In this document: positions 22,467-27,768 of the stretch, one piece after another | Layout of the letters: every line of letters starts with the position of its first letter | Numbering within the stretch: position 1 is the stretch's first letter | DNA from: a virus | Strand: one strand, 5' to 3' | DNA length: 27,768 nt | Virus record (IMG/VR): IMGVR_UViG_3300043446_000892 | Coordinates: 1-27,768 of that record | Notes under the pieces: model-generated | Told to the model about the DNA's origin: nothing | Database searches by the model: none | Seen by the model: the letters and a program-made list of their open reading frames with translations, nothing else | Translations under genes and position numbers: made by a program

Positions 22467-22634
22467 ATGGACATTCAGCAGATACTTAAACGGTTCCCAA
22501 GCCAACGGGCGATGGCGCAAGCGTTTGGCGTGACGGAAGGCGCGGTAAGCCAATGGATCGCAGCAGGGCGGCTACCGGACGCTAGGGTATGGCAATGGAA
22601 AGCAGGGCTGGCAAAGCCCGTGAAGCGTCGGTGA
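22467..22634 (+). CDS. Cro/YdaS-like helix-turn-helix repressor
   Basis: This encodes 55 residues from the ATG at 22467 (MDIQQILKRFPSQRAMAQAF onward). The helix-turn-helix is QRAMAQAFGVTEGAVSQWIA (residues 13-32), typical of small Cro-type proteins of lambdoid phages. It is transcribed divergently from the recombination operon, the usual place for Cro. The basic tail (KPVKRR) may contact DNA. There is no purine-rich site before the ATG; a leaderless mRNA is possible. No larger CI partner is visible in the window. Confidence 0.82.
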   Translation: MDIQQILKRFPSQRAMAQAFGVTEGAVSQWIAAGRLPDARVWQWKAGLAKPVKRR

Positions 22635-22649
22635 GGCCTAGAAACGACA

Positions 22650-22778
22650 AAGCCCGAGGGGGGCTCGGGCTTGACGGAACCGGTAGCCGGTTCTACGCTT
22701 GGGATTAGGTGGACAGCGTATAGCGAGGTTAAGGCAGGGGGCTGCCTCTCGTCAATACGCCAGACATGGAGTATTGAC
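22650..22778 (+). other. dense series of five inverted repeats between repressor and replication genes
   Basis: The 146-base gap has no good reading frame but holds five perfect inverted repeats in order. They are AAGCCCGAG/CTCGGGCTT (22650-22672, loop of five G), GAACCGG/CCGGTTC (22677-22693, loop TAG), TACGCT/AGCGTA (22694-22720), AGGCAG/CTGCCT (22732-22747, loop of four G) and GTCAATAC/GTATTGAC (22751-22778, 12-base loop). The first could end the repressor transcript, though no U-tract follows. The last carries a GGAG site at the edge of its loop, 9 bases before the next ATG. It could be a structured leader RNA, a terminator plus operators, or both. Confidence 0.65.
22671..22699 (+). promoter_or_regulatory. 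candidate promoter of the replication operon with palindromic spacer
   Basis: TTGACG (22671-22676) and TACGCT (22694-22699) are exactly 17 bases apart, and the spacer is itself the inverted repeat GAACCGG-TAG-CCGGTTC. An operator sitting between -35 and -10 would give tight repression. The -10 matches the consensus in only 3 of 6 bases, so this is tentative. Confidence 0.35.
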
Positions 22779-22780
22779 GT

Positions 22781-23302
22781 ATGCATTATTACCAACGTCA
22801 CATTGGTGACTACGCCCGAGATACGGGCCACTTAACCGTGTACGAGCATGGAGTTTATGTCCTCCTGCTAGACCGGCTTTACGGCACGGAAAAGCCCATT
22901 ACGGCCCGTGACGCTACCCAGATCATCCGTCCAGCAACGAAACGCGAACGTGAGAGCGTTCAGCGAGTGCTAGATGATTTTTTTACGTTGACAGCCTCGG
23001 GGTACATCAACAAACGGGCTGTGCAGGAGATTGAGAAATACCACGAAATAAGCCATAAACGTGCAGCAAGTGCGAATCGTCGGTGGCAAACTAGTCAAAG
23101 CAATAGCGATGCAAGTGCAATGCAAGTGCATAGCAAAAGCAATGCTATCCAAGAACCAATAACCAATAACCAAAACCGTATCCCAGAAATTAAAAAAAAT
23201 ACCCCATCCCCCCCTGCTCCCACGCTGGCTACTGGCGTCCAGCGTGGCGGGGGGTCTGTTTGGGTTGGAGAATTAGTCAAACCGTTTAGCGAGAGGAGAT
23301 AA
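22781..23302 (+). CDS. DUF1376 (YdaU-type) replication protein
   Basis: This encodes 173 residues. The N-terminal domain MHYYQRHIGDYARDTGHLTV then YEHGVYVLLLDRLYGTEKPI is the DUF1376 signature of phage replication initiators and helicase-loader-type proteins. A Lys/Arg-rich stretch follows (about 75-110), then a Ser/Asn/Gln-rich linker encoded by direct repeats and a Pro-rich tail. The next gene carries what looks like the C-terminal part of many replication proteins, so the two may be halves of one function. GGAG is 9 bases before the ATG and lies in a hairpin. Confidence 0.85.
   Translation: MHYYQRHIGDYARDTGHLTVYEHGVYVLLLDRLYGTEKPITARDATQIIRPATKRERESVQRVLDDFFTLTASGYINKRAVQEIEKYHEISHKRAASANRRWQTSQSNSDASAMQVHSKSNAIQEPITNNQNRIPEIKKNTPSPPAPTLATGVQRGGGSVWVGELVKPFSERR
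23109..23192 (+). repeat. direct repeats and A-rich tract inside the replication gene (candidate origin)
   Basis: Two perfect, abutting copies of ATGCAAGTGCA occupy 23109-23119 and 23120-23130. They are followed by AGCAAAAGCAATGC, then three 7-base units (AACCAAT, AACCAAT, AACCAAA at 23154-23174) and a run of eight A at 23183-23190. Iterons plus an A-rich unwinding tract inside an initiator gene is the layout of the lambda origin within O. The coding consequence is a low-complexity linker. Confidence 0.5.
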
Positions 23303-23304
23303 AC

Positions 23305-23847
23305 GTGGACGTACCGGGTTTAGACATAGAAGCATTTGACCGTTGGGTGGCTTATCGCAAGGCCATCAAAAAGGCATACAAGGACGTTTCGCTACACGCC
23401 GCAGCGGTGAAGTTAGCGAAATACGGCGATAAACAGGCTGAAGTGGTAGAGCAGAGCATTGCAAACCAATGGCAGGGCTTGTTTGATTTGCAGGTGAAAA
23501 AACTGCAACCCGGCGAAAAACCCGTCAAATCTGACAAACAAAAAGCCGCCGACGACGCATATTGGCAAGCGACCGTGCAACGTGCCGAGAAAAACTGGTC
23601 AGAGATGATCCCGACCCCGTTCGGTCGCCTTAAAATCTGCGATGCGCTTTGGGCGCGATACACCGTAGAAGTCGGCCCCGACACCTGCGAAAAATTGGAT
23701 TGGCTGAAAGGCGTGGTAGCGCGAAACCTCAAGGAAGTGGAAGCCAAGCACGTTGTCAACGACCCAAATCTGATGGTGATGGTGATGTGCCTCTTCGGCC
23801 CGTCTGGGGTCAAGCGTATCCGCGAGCGCGCGGCGGTGGGCGCGTGA
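23305..23847 (+). CDS. replication protein, C-terminal type
   Basis: This encodes 180 residues from a GTG at 23305 with GAGAGGAG upstream. The N-terminal part (AFDRWVAYRKAIKKAYKDVS, AAVKLAKYGDKQAEVVEQSI, ANQWQGLFDLQ) is the pattern found at the C-terminus of many phage replication initiators and DnaT-like proteins. The second half is a helical domain with Cys and Trp (RLKICDALWARYTVEVGPDT). Being a separate gene two bases after the DUF1376 protein suggests a split initiator/loader pair. It likely recruits host DnaB helicase, by inference. Confidence 0.75.
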   Translation: MDVPGLDIEAFDRWVAYRKAIKKAYKDVSLHAAAVKLAKYGDKQAEVVEQSIANQWQGLFDLQVKKLQPGEKPVKSDKQKAADDAYWQATVQRAEKNWSEMIPTPFGRLKICDALWARYTVEVGPDTCEKLDWLKGVVARNLKEVEAKHVVNDPNLMVMVMCLFGPSGVKRIRERAAVGA

Positions 23848-24002
23848 CTGCCATCGGATTTTTGCTGTTTGCGCTGTCGGTGTTTATTTTCATCATGGAC
23901 AGCAAAGGCAAAGCAGCCAACTTGATTGGCGCATTAGCCTTGGGCGGCACGATCTTTATGGTTGGCGGCATATTCCGCTTTCTGTGGCAGGTGATGCCAT
24001 GA
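23844..24002 (+). CDS. 52-residue two-TM membrane protein
   Basis: A GTG at 23844 overlaps the previous stop (GTGA) and opens 52 codons to TGA at 24002. Two hydrophobic segments (AIGFLLFALSVFIFIM at 3-18 and LIGALALGGTIFMVGGIFRF at 27-46) flank a short basic loop (DSKGKAAN). The stop overlaps the next start (ATGA). Function is unknown; small membrane proteins in replication operons can anchor replication or block superinfection. Confidence 0.72.
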   Translation: MTAIGFLLFALSVFIFIMDSKGKAANLIGALALGGTIFMVGGIFRFLWQVMP

Positions 24003-24199
24003 AGAACATCCACTACGGCAAATCCGCTGCGCCCGCCTCCAAAGTCAGCAAGACCCGCCGCTGTACCGAATGCAAGCGCGTATACGCCACGCCGGAGGCT
24101 TTTCGGATGCACAAGTTAGCCGGTGTCGGCTGTCGGCCCATAGAGGCTCTGCGTGCGATTGGCTACGTGGAAACCGACAAAGGCTGGCGGCACCGATAA
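23999..24199 (+). CDS. small zinc-finger-like protein
   Basis: This encodes 66 residues from the ATG at 23999. The motif CTECKRVYATPEAFRMHKLA with GVGCRP after it gives C-x2-C-x12-H-x6-C, a CCHC-type zinc finger. The N-terminus is basic (KNIHYGKSAAPASKVSKTRR). It probably binds nucleic acid. It is coupled upstream by ATGA and followed at once by the methylase gene. Confidence 0.75.
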   Translation: MKNIHYGKSAAPASKVSKTRRCTECKRVYATPEAFRMHKLAGVGCRPIEALRAIGYVETDKGWRHR

Positions 24200-24625
24200 A
24201 TGACCTTAATCAACAAAGGCATGATGACGAGCGCATCAGATAATTGGGCCACCCCGCAAAACTTTTTTGACGAACAAAATGCAAAATACGGCCCATTCAA
24301 TCTAGACGTTTGTGCAGACGCAGAAAATGCTAAATGCGCAATGTTTTTTACAAAAGAACAAAACGGCCTTGAACAACAATGGCGCGGCAAATGCTGGATG
24401 AACCCGCCGTATGGCTGAGCAATCAAACTGTGGATGAAAAAAGCGTACGAATCATCGTTGCAGGGCGCAACGGTGGTGTGCCTTGTGCCAGCCCGTACGG
24501 ATACGGGTTGGTGGCATGATTACGCCATGAAAGGCAAAATTACATTTGTGCGTGGCCGATTACAATTTGGAAATTCAAACGATAATGCACCGTTTCCATC
24601 GGCATTAGTGGTGTTTGAGCCGTGA
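24200..24625 (+). pseudogene. Dam-type DNA N6-adenine methyltransferase split by one in-frame TGA
   Basis: One continuous frame encodes a phage Dam-family (PF05869-type) methylase, except for TGA at 24416-24418. Before it: DNWATPQNFFDEQNAKYGPF, NLDVCAD (S-adenosylmethionine-site region), and the catalytic NPPY at residues 68-71. After it: AIKLWMKKAYESSLQGATVV, CLVPARTDTGWWHDY and the family's C-terminal RLQFGNSNDNAPFPSALVVF. In relatives Arg often stands at the stop position, so CGA to TGA by one C-to-T change explains it. The frame is otherwise intact, so the event is recent, or the stop is read through, or the base call is wrong. A start at 24434 could make the second half separately. Confidence 0.85.
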
Positions 24626-24945
24626 GGCGGGCAGCACGTAGGGACGAAAATGACGCGATCATATCGGAAGCCCTGCGGGTGGCGGGGTTTACGGTGCATG
24701 ACTATGCGGGCGCAGGGCATAGCATCCCCGACAAATTGGTGACCCGCACCTTGCCCGACGGCACCGAATGGATTTGTTGGGTGGAGATCAAAACACCCAC
24801 CGGCAAACTACGACCGGGGCAAGAAGCGTTCCGCTCCATGTTTGAGCCGCGTGGCGAGTGGTACAAAGCCTGTTACCCACAGGACACGGTTTGCGAGTTG
24901 TCCATGCGCTATCACGAAAGCATCAAACAAGAACACTTGCGCTGA
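24622..24945 (+). CDS. VRR-NUC-like PD-(D/E)XK nuclease
   Basis: This encodes 107 residues from a GTG that overlaps the methylase stop (GTGA). The motif IPDKLVTR-x(10)-WVEIKTPTGKLRPGQ has the D, E-I-K and downstream Gln of VRR-NUC-type nucleases, and the length fits the stand-alone phage type. The expected role is cutting DNA junctions in replication or recombination. An N-terminal basic helix (RRAARRDENDAIISEAL) precedes the core. Confidence 0.8.
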   Translation: MRRAARRDENDAIISEALRVAGFTVHDYAGAGHSIPDKLVTRTLPDGTEWICWVEIKTPTGKLRPGQEAFRSMFEPRGEWYKACYPQDTVCELSMRYHESIKQEHLR

Positions 24946-24991
24946 TTGACGTAGGCATTTACCATCTGTTTTGGCTAAAAATAGGTGCGAA

Positions 24992-25369
24992 ATGGCGGAA
25001 TCCGAGAACAAAACCGTAGCGTTGTTCGTTGCCACGTTGTTTCACTCGGCAACCGTCGCGCACTTTATGCACCTGTCCACCGACAGTTATGCAAAGCACA
25101 AGGCTTTGCAGAAATACTACGAGGACATCGTGGATTTGGCTGACGCGGTGGCCGAGTCGTACATGGGTTATGAGGAAGTGCGCTTGACCGCATGGCCCAA
25201 GGAATTTCACCTTGCCAGCGATCCGGTCACATATTTGGAAAAACTGCGTGATTTCGTGGAAGAAGCCCGCAAGGTTATCTGCCCCGAGTACACACCGATT
25301 CAGAACCAGATTGATGCCATCCAAGAATTGATGGATAGCACCATCTACAAACTGAAGTTCTTGTCATGA
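24992..25369 (+). CDS. DUF5856-like phage protein
   Basis: This encodes 125 residues from the ATG at 24992, with AGGTG upstream; a frame opening at 24971 has no better site. The sequence NKTVALFVATLFHSATVAHF, MHLSTDSYAKHKALQKYYED and IVDLADAVAESYMGYEEVRL is the family pattern of DUF5856, small helical proteins of large aquatic phages with a ferritin/Dps-like arrangement of His and Glu residues; function is unknown. The 46 bases before the gene show no convincing promoter. The stop overlaps the next ATG (ATGA). Confidence 0.82.
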   Translation: MAESENKTVALFVATLFHSATVAHFMHLSTDSYAKHKALQKYYEDIVDLADAVAESYMGYEEVRLTAWPKEFHLASDPVTYLEKLRDFVEEARKVICPEYTPIQNQIDAIQELMDSTIYKLKFLS

Positions 25370-25521
25370 GCCGCAAAGCGGGTTTGTACGCCAACATCCT
25401 CGCCAAGCGCGAGCGCATTGCTCACGGTAGCGGCGAGCGGATGCGTAAACCGGGAACGGAAGGCGCACCGACTGCCAAGGCGTTCAAGGAATCAGCCAAG
25501 ACTGCGAAAGACAAGAAATGA
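25366..25521 (+). CDS. 51-residue basic protein
   Basis: An ATG at 25366 overlaps the previous stop, and the TGA at 25519-25521 overlaps the next start. The product (MSRKAGLYANILAKRERIAH, then GSGERMRKPGTEGAPTAKAF and a Lys-rich end) is of a small basic type repeatedly seen in phages, with no known role. It is probably nucleic-acid binding by charge. Confidence 0.78.
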   Translation: MSRKAGLYANILAKRERIAHGSGERMRKPGTEGAPTAKAFKESAKTAKDKK

Positions 25522-25808
25522 CCGCAGCGTGGCAGCGCAAGGAAGGCAAGAACGAGAAAGGCGGGCTGAACGCCAAGGGCCGCGCCTCGTATCACCGCGA
25601 AACTGGCGGGACGCTGAAGCCGCCTGTTAAAAGCGGTGACAACCCACGCCGAGCCTCTTTCCTCGCACGGATGGGCAACATGGCTGGCCCGATGGAAAAA
25701 AACGGCAAGCCCACGCGCCTCGCCCTCGCGCTGCGTGCGTGGGGTGCCAGCAGTAAGGCCGATGCCAAGGCCAAAGCCCACGCGATCAGCAAGCGGAATA
25801 AGGGCTGA
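25518..25808 (+). CDS. DUF6321-like small basic phage protein
   Basis: This encodes 96 residues. The phrases AWQRKEGKNEKGGLNAKGRA and SYHRETGGTLKPPV, then FLARMGNMAGPMEKNGKPTR and LALALRAWGA, match a widely distributed small phage protein (DUF6321-like). It is very basic, with no hydrophobic core segment, and could bind packaged DNA or RNA. It is coupled to both neighbours (ATGA before, TGATG after). Confidence 0.82.
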   Translation: MTAAWQRKEGKNEKGGLNAKGRASYHRETGGTLKPPVKSGDNPRRASFLARMGNMAGPMEKNGKPTRLALALRAWGASSKADAKAKAHAISKRNKG

Positions 25809-27469
25809 TGGCTGCTGACCGTCAACGCCTTGCCCAAGCCCTTGCTGCGGAAGCGGCACGGCGCAGGATGTTTGAAAGCATCCCCGAGGCTGCGGGCCAA
25901 GGGTTGCCACAAGCCCCCGACAAACCGATGGGCTGGAATGACTACCTAGAAAACCTATCCATCGGCCTTGGCCGTGGCGCGGTCAACCAGATGGAAGGCA
26001 TTAAAGGCTTGGTGACTAGCCCTGTGGAGTCGCTAAAAGGCATGGCAACGGGAGCCGTGGAAGCCGTGCGTAACCCGCGCATGGTAGCCGAGATGCTCAA
26101 GCAGACCGCCCAACGCGCAACCTCTGGCCCCCTTGGGTTAGGCGAGGTGGTGGGCGAAAACGTCAACATGGTGCGTATGCCCAAAGGCGTGGATAAACGG
26201 GAAATATTTATCGGCAAAACTGCCCGCACATGGGATGCTGCTGCCGCTAAACGCGCAGAGGAGTTAGAAGCAACTGGCATGGCTCCGGAGGAAATATGGC
26301 GAGAGACAGGCACCTTCCGAGCGCCTGACGGCCAGTTGCGGCAAGAAATTAGTGATGTTGGTGCAAAACTACGCGAAGAACCGGATTACGAAACTGCAAT
26401 ACAAGGAAAAAAGGCTGAAATTGCGGCAATCAACCAGCGTGTACGTGAATTAAAAGAAGGTGCGAAAACGCAACCTGATTTGTTTCCGCGTGAATTTAAT
26501 CGTGGTATCCGAGAATTAGCAGCCCAGAAAAAACCTTTACGCGAGGATATTGAAGGTAACTATGGTTTAGAGTTTGGTAAATCAGGGCTGTTGGGCGCTC
26601 GTGCTCGCCTTGCGTTTGAGCATCCGGGCGGTCTATATGAGGCATATCCTGAAATTGGGCAACGGACAATCGTGCGGCGTGAACAACCGCTTGGCAGCGC
26701 AATGGGGACGTACAACCGTGAATCCAAATCAGTCAGTTTGTCGCCATACGTAAAAGGCAAACCACAAGACGCAAACGAAACAATGTTGCACGAATTGCAA
26801 CACGCAATTCAACATCAAGAAGGATTTTCAGGCGGCGGCAATCCCGACCTTGCCCGCCGTATCATGCAAGAGGATATGCAACAACGATACGCGCCCTATT
26901 CAAGCGATTCTTATAAACGCGCTTGGGCAAACGTATCAATTAAAGAGGCGGCTCGGGCAAATTACGCGCAATTTCTAGAAAAATTACAAAAAAAGGACAA
27001 CCCAAAGCCACGCGATCTTACAAGTTTGTCGGATTGGTACAAATACGGCACTCGCATTTCACAAGAAATGGATCAAGGTGGGTACGGATGGCAAATGCCT
27101 AAAAAAGCAGGAGCAAACCGTGATTATTGGATTCGGCAAGCAGCCCGCCGTATGCAGCGCATGATTGAAGAGGATCGTCCAGATATGCGCGATGCCGCAA
27201 CGTTAATGTCTCCAGAAGAGGCAAAAAAGGCTCTGCGTAAAGCAGATAAAGTATTTCGTGAAACGCAAGAAAGCGCTATCGCAACGAGCAAATTAGACGA
27301 CTTACGAAAAACATTAGAAGAAAAGTCTGATTACGAGTTGTACCAACGAATACTCGGTGAGGCCGAAGCCCGCGCTGTTGAAAAACGCATGAATATGACG
27401 CCGCAAGAGCGCCGAGCAACATTCCCAAGTTATGACGTTCCACTCAACGAAATTATTATCCGACGATGA
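25808..27469 (+). CDS. large polyvalent-type protein with HELQH zincin motif and LPD23-like end
   Basis: This encodes 553 residues. The N-terminal part (about 40-100) has amphipathic Gly/Ala-rich helices (GLGRGAVNQMEGIKGLVTSP). The middle contains KTARTWDAAAAKRAEELEAT and coiled coil. A metalloprotease-like site TMLHELQHAIQHQEGF has HELQH at 328-332. The C-terminus (EARAVEKRMNMTPQERRATF then PSYDVPLNEIIIRR) fits the large polyvalent protein-associated domain 23. Such proteins are thought to be delivered with phage or conjugative DNA; targets here are unknown. The second half is more AT-rich than the first, so it may be mosaic. Confidence 0.8.
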   Translation: MAADRQRLAQALAAEAARRRMFESIPEAAGQGLPQAPDKPMGWNDYLENLSIGLGRGAVNQMEGIKGLVTSPVESLKGMATGAVEAVRNPRMVAEMLKQTAQRATSGPLGLGEVVGENVNMVRMPKGVDKREIFIGKTARTWDAAAAKRAEELEATGMAPEEIWRETGTFRAPDGQLRQEISDVGAKLREEPDYETAIQGKKAEIAAINQRVRELKEGAKTQPDLFPREFNRGIRELAAQKKPLREDIEGNYGLEFGKSGLLGARARLAFEHPGGLYEAYPEIGQRTIVRREQPLGSAMGTYNRESKSVSLSPYVKGKPQDANETMLHELQHAIQHQEGFSGGGNPDLARRIMQEDMQQRYAPYSSDSYKRAWANVSIKEAARANYAQFLEKLQKKDNPKPRDLTSLSDWYKYGTRISQEMDQGGYGWQMPKKAGANRDYWIRQAARRMQRMIEEDRPDMRDAATLMSPEEAKKALRKADKVFRETQESAIATSKLDDLRKTLEEKSDYELYQRILGEAEARAVEKRMNMTPQERRATFPSYDVPLNEIIIRR

Positions 27470-27510
27470 GCGAACGCCGAAAGAAAGAACGTGAGGAGGC
27501 GAAACTGTAA
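27466..27510 (+). CDS. 14-codon coupled micro-ORF
   Basis: An ATG at 27466 overlaps the stop of the zincin gene (ATGA). The frame (MSERRKKEREEAKL) ends in a TAA whose last base is the first of the next ATG (TAATG). It also carries the GAGGAGG ribosome site of that next gene. It may be translated to pass ribosomes on, or be an accidental frame in a spacer. Confidence 0.35.
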   Translation: MSERRKKEREEAKL

Positions 27511-27674
27511 TGCCGAGCCACAGCGACAAACAACGCAGGATGATGGCCGCAGCCGCGCATAACCCCGAATTCGCCAAGAAAGTCGGTGTGCCGCAAAAGG
27601 TAGCCCGCGAATTCAACCAAGCCGACAAAGGCAAAAAACTCGCCGAAGCCATGAAGCGCATGAAGCGCGACTAA
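27510..27674 (+). CDS. 54-residue basic protein common in phages
   Basis: An ATG at 27510 with GAGGAGG about 11 bases upstream opens 54 codons. The product, starting MPSHSDKQRRMMAAAAHNPE and continuing FAKKVGVPQKVAREFNQADK then GKKLAEAM, is a recognisable small phage family often located near terminase or polyvalent genes; its role is unknown. High Lys/Arg content suggests DNA binding. Confidence 0.8.
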   Translation: MPSHSDKQRRMMAAAAHNPEFAKKVGVPQKVAREFNQADKGKKLAEAMKRMKRD

Positions 27675-27680
27675 CACGTA

Positions 27681-27768
27681 ATGTTGCAAACCCTTGCTAT
27701 TTGGTACGTGTACGAACTGATTGACCCGCGTGACGGGCAAGTGTTCTACGTTGGCAAAGGCAAAAACG
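27681..27768 (+). CDS. GIY-YIG nuclease, N-terminal fragment (partial)
   Basis: An ATG at 27681 opens a frame that runs off the window. The visible residues include [20 protein letters not shown], where V-Y-x(11)-Y-V-G matches the GIY-YIG core. Such genes in phages are stand-alone homing or repair nucleases. The catalytic Arg and Glu would lie beyond the edge, so activity cannot be judged. Confidence 0.75.
   Translation, partial: MLQTLAIWYVYELIDPRDGQVFYVGKGKN

Noticed and set aside
22677-22720. Possible tRNA in the hairpin-rich gap
   Set aside because: No acceptor stem pairing, no T-loop GTTCRA pattern in the right place and no cloverleaf spacing.
23101-23174. CRISPR-like or intergenic satellite repeat
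   Set aside because: Units are 7-11 bases, abut directly without spacers and lie inside a coding frame; iterons fit better.
23649-24002. Long frame of 117 codons including the two-TM protein
   Set aside because: The first part overlaps the replication gene out of frame with no ribosome site; the GTG at 23844 with GTGA overlap is the better start.
24200-24625. TGA read as a sense codon (alternative genetic code)
   Set aside because: Many clear genes end in TGA, including the ATGA and GTGA junctions, so general recoding of TGA does not fit; only site-specific readthrough remains possible.
24946-24990. Possible promoter (TTGACG) before the DUF5856-like gene
   Set aside because: No acceptable -10 lies at 16-18 bases; the nearest A/T-rich hexamer is about 24 bases away.

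Overview
The window is part of a tailed dsDNA bacteriophage genome (Caudoviricetes). The structural genes follow a T7-like, short-tailed (podovirus) order. Start and stop codons overlap almost everywhere (ATGA, GTGA, TAATG, TGATG), and ribosome sites often read CACAGGAG or AGGAG. TGA, TAA and TAG are all used as stops, so the standard bacterial code applies. No integrase, terminase, RNA polymerase or DNA polymerase gene is visible. The host cannot be named; an aquatic Gram-negative bacterium is a guess from the type of phage.

Positions 1-15405 (+) form the virion block: an unidentified partial gene, two small genes, scaffold, major capsid protein, small capsid-associated candidates (two of them tandem paralogues), tail tubular A- and B-like proteins, a GNAT protein at the position of T7 gp13, Ala/Gln-rich and other DNA-ejection-type proteins, a tail fibre, a glycine-rich adhesin-like protein and a small conserved protein. 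A PP-loop PAPS-reductase-family gene sits inside the ejection-protein run.

Positions 15405-17592 (+) form a tightly coupled run: a sulfotransferase, two small membrane/coiled-coil proteins, a holin-like protein, an M15-type peptidase endolysin and a Cys-rich small protein.

Positions 22360-17578 (-) form the leftward early operon: small unknown genes, an ERF annealing protein, an SSB-like small protein, a PD-(D/E)XK nuclease, a NinB-like protein, a YbcO-like HNH nuclease, an AT-rich unknown gene, a fused APS-kinase-like/adenylyltransferase protein and two small genes. It converges on the lysis run with a 15-base overlap.

Positions 22361-22781 form the control region: divergent promoters around a Cro-like repressor that may be translated from a leaderless mRNA, then a dense series of inverted repeats before the replication genes.

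Positions 22781-27768 (+) hold a DUF1376 replication protein with candidate origin iterons inside its gene, a second replication protein, small membrane and zinc-finger proteins, a Dam-type methylase gene broken by one in-frame TGA, a VRR-NUC-like nuclease, a DUF5856-like protein, small basic proteins, a large zincin/LPD23-like protein and the start of a GIY-YIG nuclease.

The most interesting idea is that three separated genes (APS-kinase-like fusion, PAPS-reductase family, sulfotransferase) may all involve activated sulfate (PAPS), which would amount to a phage-encoded sulfur-transfer module. This is an inference from motifs. Other good leads are the hairpin-rich leader, the iterons and the nonsense-split methylase.
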